Shown in pieces: positions 37,901-43,618 of a stretch of DNA of 43,618 nucleotides (its first letter is position 1; each line of letters begins with the position of its first letter). A model generated the notes under the pieces. It was not told the DNA's origin. It was given only the letters and a program-made list of their open reading frames with translations, and made no database searches. Made by a program: the position numbers and the translations under genes. The stretch spans positions 1 through 43,618 of the forward strand of contig JAKAMT010000007.1 of the NCBI GenBank assembly GCA_021812705.1, written 5' to 3'. The stretch comes from Bacteroidota bacterium (GTDB taxonomy: Bacteria; Bacteroidota; Ignavibacteria; Ignavibacteriales; Melioribacteraceae).

Positions 37901-39446
37901 GATCTATGATCTTCGGCAGGTTAATCCAAGGGCAAAAATCTGCGTTAAACTTGTTTCGCAATTCGGTGTGGGAATAATTGCCTCCGGTGTCGTTAAAGCC
38001 GGTGCGGATATAATTCTTATAAGCGGAAACGACGGCGGCACTGGAGCCAGTCCGCTCGGTTCTCTAAAACATACCGGTCTTCCCTGGGAAATTGGTCTGG
38101 CTGAAGTGCACCGCACTTTAATTGAAAACGGTCTGCGGAATATGGTCACTTTAAGAGTCGACGGCGGTTTGAAAAATGCGAAAGACATAATTGTCGCCGC
38201 GATGCTCGGCGCCGAGGAATTTGATTTCGGAACTTCAGCACTCGTTGCACTCGGCTGCGTTATGGCCAGGCAGTGCCACTTAAATACATGCCCCGTCGGA
38301 ATCGCTACTCAGGATCCCGCTCTTAAAAAGAAATTTAACGGAAAACCCGAAAATCTTGTTAACTATCTGAAAAATTTAGCCGCTGATATAAGAATGCTGT
38401 TGCACGGGATCGGCGTTAATTCTATCTCGGAAATAGTAGGGCGTAATGATCTGCTTCTGATCGATTCTAAATTCGAAAAATATCTTGAAGAAAAAAGAAT
38501 AGACCTAAATTACTTGCTCGCGGAAAAGAATAAGAATTTCTTCTTCGATTCGAATAAAAAAATCACTGCGCCGACTGCAAAATTTGAACAGCATTTTGCA
38601 GAAGGACTCAATGAAGAGGTGCTCCCGGCAATTATTACTCACGGCAGAGTAATTGTAAATAGAAAATTAAAAAATACCGACCGCGCTGTGGGAAGCAGAA
38701 TATCGGGGCTCATCTCATTTCTATACGGACCGGGTGAATTTAAAGGATATATTCAATACAGGTTAAACGGAGCTGCGGGGCAAAGTCTAGGCGCATTCTT
38801 AGTGGATAATGTTGAGATGAGATTGTGCGGCGTGGCTAATGACTACGTAGGTAAAGGAATGAGCGGCGGAATGATTACAATCCGTTTCCCTAGATCTATA
38901 AGAAAATCTTTGGAAGGCAATACAATCATCGGCAATGTAGCGCTTTATGGCGCTACCGGTGGTGAACTATTTGTGGCGGGGAAAGCCGGAGAAAGATTTG
39001 CTGTGCGCAACAGCGGTGCCGCCTCGGTGGTTGAAGGGGTTGGAAATCACTGCTGTGAATATATGACCAGAGGATTTGTTATTGTGCTGGGCGGAATTGG
39101 AAAAAATTTCGGTGCTGGAATGACGGGCGGACTTGCATTTATTTTTGACGAACTCGCCGCGATTGAAAAAAATCTTAACGAAAAATATGTTAAAATCGAT
39201 CAGCTCAAGTTATCTGATGAGGATCTCATCTACAAATATCTCATAAACCATGAATTCCATACCGGTTCAACTTTCGCAAATTCAATTCTTGAAAATTGGG
39301 AGACCCAAAAAAACAAATTTGTTAAAATTGTGCCGAAAGCACTCGAGTCTGTAAATTACAGCAGGATCTTCGAAGAGCAATCTAAAAATAGATTGATGAG
39401 TATCTTCAATGGTGAAATTAATGAGACAGTGAGAATGAGACTTTAA
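34968..39446 (+). CDS. gltB: Glutamate synthase large subunit
   Basis: N-terminal amidotransferase HDACGIGF, FMN/FeS region GSGNDGGTGASPLGS-like (SGNDGGTGASPLGSLKHTG), CHLNTCPVGIATQ, C-terminal GXGXG helix domain. Confidence 0.95.
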   Translation: MQIADGLIKKEFHDACGIGFISELTGKPGRRVIELSIEALRNMSHRGASGSDERTSDGTGLLTDIPVEYFNIVLEDELDQKINDGNLGIAMVFTSEKELPVIEKSFLELSSGLRIKYLGKRRVPVNTAVLGETGRSTCPLIIQFFFSGLDEVQYKYETRLYILRKSVEKIILKSEMETYICSLSSRTLVYKGMMKPNQLSRFYYDLNQPEYKVKVALFHERFSTNTISSWSMAQPFRMLGHNGEINTIKGNRLWMRTREATIKSSFWNEHLESLKPLVSEIGSDSFSLDNILEFLVQSGRSLFHSLMMLIPEPYIYDNSMPDDLKNFYVYHENHIEPWDGPAALVFTDGELVGAKLDRNGLRPLRYTITKDGLVIMASEAGVVEIDEENILLHHHMKSGENFAIRLDGTGVMNNYEITKNVASLDKYSEKVKSHLSNLERMNDSGEFGGFALPENGFDKRLRIAFGIDKEDIDRFLIPMADNAVESIGSMGDDTPPAFVSHQNRKFYDYFKQHFAQVTNPSIDSIRERYVMSLYRYIGSESDLLSDTSAFGGAIRIDSPVLSPREVNLLRDRHHFFPHVVVSCHFKISQNLSDRIDEIKKECETALHQGAKIIILSDEGLQPDQAPIPMLLIVSAVHQHLIKKKLRNKCALVSFTGDVIEDHHVACLVAFGASVVYPYMAYELIREYFKDEDWITKLSNYRKALENGLLKIMAKMGISTVSSYHGSMLFNAIGISQNLINEYFPSVKSAFGGIDIEILQQSLNEKSKKAFSEKFELNEIGRFRFRREGEAHGFSPSVIKTIHNVSRQENKLIENHKPPVYIRDFLNFVSDGQTSLDNVEPPEIILKRFGLGAVSFGAVSEEVHRALARAASILGIRSNTGEGGEQKDRYSTSNPDQNENCYTKQIASGRFGVTTYYLTAARELQIKIGQGAKPGEGGQLPGEKVTLSIANNRYTTVGVPLISPPPHHDIYSIEDLAQLIYDLRQVNPRAKICVKLVSQFGVGIIASGVVKAGADIILISGNDGGTGASPLGSLKHTGLPWEIGLAEVHRTLIENGLRNMVTLRVDGGLKNAKDIIVAAMLGAEEFDFGTSALVALGCVMARQCHLNTCPVGIATQDPALKKKFNGKPENLVNYLKNLAADIRMLLHGIGVNSISEIVGRNDLLLIDSKFEKYLEEKRIDLNYLLAEKNKNFFFDSNKKITAPTAKFEQHFAEGLNEEVLPAIITHGRVIVNRKLKNTDRAVGSRISGLISFLYGPGEFKGYIQYRLNGAAGQSLGAFLVDNVEMRLCGVANDYVGKGMSGGMITIRFPRSIRKSLEGNTIIGNVALYGATGGELFVAGKAGERFAVRNSGAASVVEGVGNHCCEYMTRGFVIVLGGIGKNFGAGMTGGLAFIFDELAAIEKNLNEKYVKIDQLKLSDEDLIYKYLINHEFHTGSTFANSILENWETQKNKFVKIVPKALESVNYSRIFEEQSKNRLMSIFNGEINETVRMRL

Positions 39447-39601
39447 TAATTGTTAAAGTTCTTTTCGAATTTATTTTTTTCCTTAAAGATGTTTTAATTG
39501 AGAATCATAGATAACGAGGAGAAAATGGAACTAATTAATCTCATCTTTCCCATTATTTTGATCTTTATCCTTTCAGCCTGCACTCCGGCTGAAACTGAAC
39601 C

Positions 39602-39682
39602 GAACTGTCTAACGGAACGTATCTCTACAGGATTCAGACGGATATATTCTCTCCGGTTAAAAAATTATTGCTCATTAAATAA
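39602..39682 (+). pseudogene. Remnant of a T9SS type A sorting domain (C-terminal ~26 aa)
   Basis: Frame reads ELSNGTYLYRIQTDIFSPVKKLLLIK*, matching the tails of the 15093 and 17334 proteins. Confidence 0.75.
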
Positions 39683-39735
39683 CGGATCATTATTAAAATA
39701 GGTGACGTCCTTTTAATAAGGTCGTCATATTTTTC

Positions 39736-39761
39736 GTATTCAAAAAATTGGTTTTGAATAC
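39736..39761. promoter_or_regulatory. Perfect 10-bp inverted repeat GTATTCAAAA-aattgg-TTTTGAATAC
   Basis: Read directly, about 50 bp upstream of the next ORF. Confidence 0.45.
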
Positions 39762-39811
39762 TTGAAATTCTAATATACGCATTGTAACTTAATGCAAAAT
39801 TTATATAAAGT

Positions 39812-40843
39812 TTGCATTTAGAGTTACAGAAATATCTTGTTCCTCTTCTTAACGCAGCCATATTGGGGACCATCTCTGACTTTGAAATTAATCAGTTAGT
39901 CAAAATTGCTCAAAGGTATGCGAGTATTAGGTTAACGCAGTTGATCAAAAAGGGGAAGTTGTCAACTGAAGTAGTGCCTCACTCTATCAAAGTGGTTGCA
40001 CTTGATTGCATTGCCGAAATTTTTAAAAGAGATCAAAAAGGCAATTTTGTTGAACTAAGTCTATATTTCTCAAATGAAAAGTCGATCCATTCTGTTGAAC
40101 CGGAAATAACTCTGATAAACTTCAGGTCTCTGGTATTTTCGAAATTGAACGACGGGATATTCCGCTTATACAGAGATTATGATCCTATAACAAGTAAAAT
40201 ACTTCGTAATATAAAGCTTATTTGTAAAAATGAATCCGAAGTGATGCTTTTCGAAAGATTTGGCGAGATAATGATCTCCAATGCTGGTGAGGCATTAAAT
40301 GAACATTTGCCGGAATATCCTTTTGACGAGCTTGAAACTGCCTTGACGATTAATTCAATTGATAGCCAATCTACAAAAAAAATCCTCATCTCTATTCTTG
40401 ATAATATAAAAAACAACTCATGCTATAGAAAATATTATCCTTTGACGGATGTTGCTCTCTTAATGAAATTTATTTATCTAAGAAATAGGGAATTCGTTTC
40501 TGATAAGACCTTGAATGATGGTGATCTGATTTTCGACGATGTTAAAAACATAATTAAGAACAGTTTTGATGAATTTAAAATTGAGTTGTCGGACAAATAT
40601 CTTGTCAAAAAGAAAATTGACGAAGACTCTTTTTTGCAATATCTTAATGCGATTGAAAAATATCTTTATAGCAGATTTCTGCTGAATAATGGCAATAAAC
40701 TTACTTATTTTGAATATCTGCAGGAACAAAATAACGAACTTACTTACGAGAAGTACCGGTCATTTGATCGGATAAAATTTGAATATATGTTAAAAGTTGC
40801 CAAATCTAAAGTAATCGCTAACCTTAAAGTAGCTTTCAATTAA
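39812..40843 (+). CDS. Hypothetical protein (343 aa), no recognised family
   Basis: Long open frame; first start is TTG (in-frame stop just upstream). Confidence 0.6.
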   Translation: MHLELQKYLVPLLNAAILGTISDFEINQLVKIAQRYASIRLTQLIKKGKLSTEVVPHSIKVVALDCIAEIFKRDQKGNFVELSLYFSNEKSIHSVEPEITLINFRSLVFSKLNDGIFRLYRDYDPITSKILRNIKLICKNESEVMLFERFGEIMISNAGEALNEHLPEYPFDELETALTINSIDSQSTKKILISILDNIKNNSCYRKYYPLTDVALLMKFIYLRNREFVSDKTLNDGDLIFDDVKNIIKNSFDEFKIELSDKYLVKKKIDEDSFLQYLNAIEKYLYSRFLLNNGNKLTYFEYLQEQNNELTYEKYRSFDRIKFEYMLKVAKSKVIANLKVAFN

Positions 40844-40887
40844 TTCGAAATCCGATTCTCATCGGCAAGCTTAGCTTAATTTCTGCC

Positions 40888-41118
40888 GTGCATTTGCTTT
40901 GCAAGGATAATTTATTGATGAAACATTATACTGAACATATTCTTGAACTATTTTATCTAAAAAGTAAAAGTGTCTCCTTAAACCGAGAAGAGATCGAAGA
41001 ACATTTGACAAATTGTGCCGGATGTACTGATTTATTCAATCAAATTGCAGACTTTTACAAGCGCATGGATAAATCCATTCCAGAGAACAAAAAAAACGAA
41101 CAAAAGGGGCAAATGTAG
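40888..41118 (+). CDS. Putative zinc-binding anti-sigma-factor-like protein
   Basis: EEIEEHLTNCAGC carries the ZAS-type Hx3Cx2C motif; the true start is probably the internal ATG at 40918 (MKHYTEHILELFY). Confidence 0.5.
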   Translation: MHLLCKDNLLMKHYTEHILELFYLKSKSVSLNREEIEEHLTNCAGCTDLFNQIADFYKRMDKSIPENKKNEQKGQM

Positions 41119-41588
41119 AATGATATATAGCCTCTCCGAATTACATAATGATCATTTCTATAATCTTGACTTGTCGAATCATCTGAAAATCAGAAGCCAT
41201 CCAAATTCATTCGTATAAAAAATCTAGTTTTATCCCCCGTTTTTAAGTGAACAAAAATAATTTTGTATACTACAAGATATTTTTTTATGATAGTTTGCAG
41301 TTTACTGCCGCCAGATCACCCGGGAACCTCTTCAAATCATACCTTCTATTCCATTTAGACTGTCCGATTATCTCTGAAATTATTTAAAATATTTTTCTGC
41401 AGATTCTCCAACACGCAAGGATAAATATATGTACTAAGGGTTGAGTAGTGTAAACTGTCAATTCCTTCCTGTATTAACAATTAATTATGAGCATAAAAAA
41501 AGCGTATTAAAATACTTGCTTTGTCATGTCCATTGTTTAAAAAAATAGAGAATCATTAATTAATAAATTCATCGTGTAGGGAGGAAGT

Positions 41589-43618
41589 ATGAAAAAAGTT
41601 GTATTGATTCTTTTATTCACTTTAGCAAGCTCTTTATCGGTCATTGCTCAAAATGTAAATTTGGCGAGCCCTTATCAAGGGCAAAATCAAGTAAGCCCGA
41701 TGCCACAATTCTATTGGCATCCATTCGTAGGCTCAGCATCATATACGCTTTCAATTAATAATACACCTGACTTCACCAGTCCTCTATTCAATTTTAATGT
41801 GAGTGATACTACTTTTACAATGGCCCAATCGTTAAATGAAAATACATGGTATTATTGGCGCGTAAAAGCGGACAATAGCGGTTGGTCTGATATATGGAAT
41901 TTTTTAACCCGTGAATCTCCAATTCCAAGACTGCTTGAGCCTAAGGACGGCTATGCAGAAGTCCCGGCAAATGGTGCCTTCTTAAGATGGAACTGGGTCA
42001 ACGGCGCAAACAATTTTCATGTAGATGTATCAACTGACCCCAATTTTAACTCCATCCAATTTACTCAAGAGAATAATAATACGATGTTCTGGCTTCCCCC
42101 ATTGACTGAAGGAACCACATATTATTGGAGAGTCAAATCATTTACCGATGTATGGAATGAATTTAGTCAAACCAGAAGTTTTACGGTTCATACAGTAAAT
42201 ATTATAATCCCGAATTATAAATTTTCGACGATAGATTATAGCCTGAATGCTGATCAGGGCTCTACATACAGAAGTGCCTTATACGCAGATGTGAACGGAG
42301 ATGGTACAAAGAAATTACTTGTAGGGAACGGCAAAGCAGGTAAATTGGAATTTTATCGATATGAGAATAATTCTTTGGTGAAAGAGAATGAAATTCAAAT
42401 ATTCTCCACTCCAGCCGATTGGACAGGCATAGCTCCTAAAGCGGTCGGGGATATTAACAAGGATGGGAAGAATGAAATTATAGTTACAGGTCAAGACCCC
42501 GCGGGAGCTTGGCAGCCTCCATTATTTAAGATACTGGAATGGAATGGAACCGGCTATGAATCGATATATGATAATCAAAATCTCTATGTCTCTCAAAACT
42601 GCAAAGTAGAGATATTGGATATAGATAATGACGGAAATCAGGAAATAATAATGATCTCCGGAAATATGCTGAAGATATATAGATTTAATTCAAATACATT
42701 GGACATGGTTTATGAGTTTAATCAGCCTCTCGGACCTCAGTTCGGTATTGGTGATACCGATGGAGACGGAAAAAATGAAATTGTAGTTGCACAGCAGAGT
42801 TACCCCGAATGGGAAATGAAGAATTTATACATTGTAGAATGCAATGGAAGCAGTTACAATTTGGAAAAAACTATCGGCGGATTTGAATATGGGCTTGGCG
42901 GTATTGCCGTTGAAGACTTAAATGGAGACGGAAGAGGGGAGATAATTACAGGGACTGGTTGGGGACAAATTTATACACACAGTACATATGTCATTGGTTA
43001 CAACGGAGCTGATTATAGTATTCTGCGCAACGATCGTATCCAATTTGGTGAAATTAATGGAAGGATAGGAGATGTTGACGGTGATGGGAAGAAGGAAGTT
43101 GTTCTCTTCAGAAATGCGAACGGATCTTACATTTATGATTACGAAAACGGAAACTACACGCTCGGATTTGTTGAACATATTGGTTTGGCAGAGAACGGCG
43201 ATGTGAACGATATTGACGGGGATTCAAGAGCGGAGATAATTGCCCCGGCTTATGGACAGATGCAGATAGTTAGCATCTTTGATCAAAATCCTAAGGTAGT
43301 ATTATTAACCCCTGTGCAAAATCAGAATGAAATAAAACCACTTACAACTTTTGTATGGGAAGCGTTTGCTGGTGCTGCCAGCTATACACTGCAAATCAAT
43401 AATAATCCAGACTTTACTAATCCGCAGTTTTCATATCCATCTAGTACAACAACATTCACAATCCCCCAGGCATTAAATGAAAATACCAGTTATTGGTGGA
43501 GAGTAAAAGCGGATAACAGTCAATGGTCGGATGTCTGGTCCTTTAATACAGGAAGTAATCCCATCCCAAGATTGTTGGAACCTAAAAACGGTTATGCAGA
43601 AGTACCGGCGAATGGCGC
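41589..43618 (+). CDS. Secreted Fn3-like/FG-GAP (VCBS-like) repeat protein, partial (runs off window end)
   Basis: Strong SD (GGGAGGAAGT), MKKVVLILLFTLASSLSVIAQ signal peptide, two Fn3-like modules, seven DxDGDGxxEI-type repeats, then Fn3-like modules again; no stop in window, so absent from the ORF track. Confidence 0.88.
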   Translation, partial: MKKVVLILLFTLASSLSVIAQNVNLASPYQGQNQVSPMPQFYWHPFVGSASYTLSINNTPDFTSPLFNFNVSDTTFTMAQSLNENTWYYWRVKADNSGWSDIWNFLTRESPIPRLLEPKDGYAEVPANGAFLRWNWVNGANNFHVDVSTDPNFNSIQFTQENNNTMFWLPPLTEGTTYYWRVKSFTDVWNEFSQTRSFTVHTVNIIIPNYKFSTIDYSLNADQGSTYRSALYADVNGDGTKKLLVGNGKAGKLEFYRYENNSLVKENEIQIFSTPADWTGIAPKAVGDINKDGKNEIIVTGQDPAGAWQPPLFKILEWNGTGYESIYDNQNLYVSQNCKVEILDIDNDGNQEIIMISGNMLKIYRFNSNTLDMVYEFNQPLGPQFGIGDTDGDGKNEIVVAQQSYPEWEMKNLYIVECNGSSYNLEKTIGGFEYGLGGIAVEDLNGDGRGEIITGTGWGQIYTHSTYVIGYNGADYSILRNDRIQFGEINGRIGDVDGDGKKEVVLFRNANGSYIYDYENGNYTLGFVEHIGLAENGDVNDIDGDSRAEIIAPAYGQMQIVSIFDQNPKVVLLTPVQNQNEIKPLTTFVWEAFAGAASYTLQINNNPDFTNPQFSYPSSTTTFTIPQALNENTSYWWRVKADNSQWSDVWSFNTGSNPIPRLLEPKNGYAEVPANG

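Noticed and set aside
41015-41218. 67-aa ORF overlapping the ZAS-like ORF
   Set aside because: Alternate frame of the better-supported 40888-41118 ORF.

Overview
The window reads as accessory plus biosynthetic DNA from a bacterium of the Bacteroidota/Ignavibacteria type. That placement is an inference from the T9SS-type C-terminal sorting domains, the A-rich ribosome sites and the gene repertoire; no marker gene was available to confirm it. From left to right: (i) a tRNA patch (1-810, minus strand) with intact tRNA-Val(TAC) and tRNA-Gly(CCC), two defective tRNA-like copies whose anticodon region is replaced by a perfect 17-nt palindrome, and a 342-bp tandem unit carrying a GIY-YIG nuclease ORF that reads into one of those tRNA copies; (ii) a truncated DsrE-like ORF, a three-gene pilin-like cluster and a LA_2272-like surface-repeat protein; (iii) a SulP transporter, an HTH+PTS-EIIA protein and a six-gene energy-converting-hydrogenase-like operon whose large subunit lacks the Ni-binding CxxC motifs (Ehr-like); (iv) two large secreted proteins with T9SS-type tails, flanked by remnants (sulP 3' end, ehrG 3' end, a second ehrHI and a second copy of a 54-aa membrane ORF) that suggest a decayed tandem duplication of the SulP-Ehr cassette; (v) an ilvDBNC-leuBACD-cimA-ilvE cluster and gltB; (vi) a T9SS-tail pseudogene scrap, an uncharacterised 343-aa protein with a neighbouring zinc anti-sigma-like ORF, and a secreted Fn3/FG-GAP protein that runs off the end and is missing from the ORF track. 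All family calls were made by eye from translated sequence; no searches were run.
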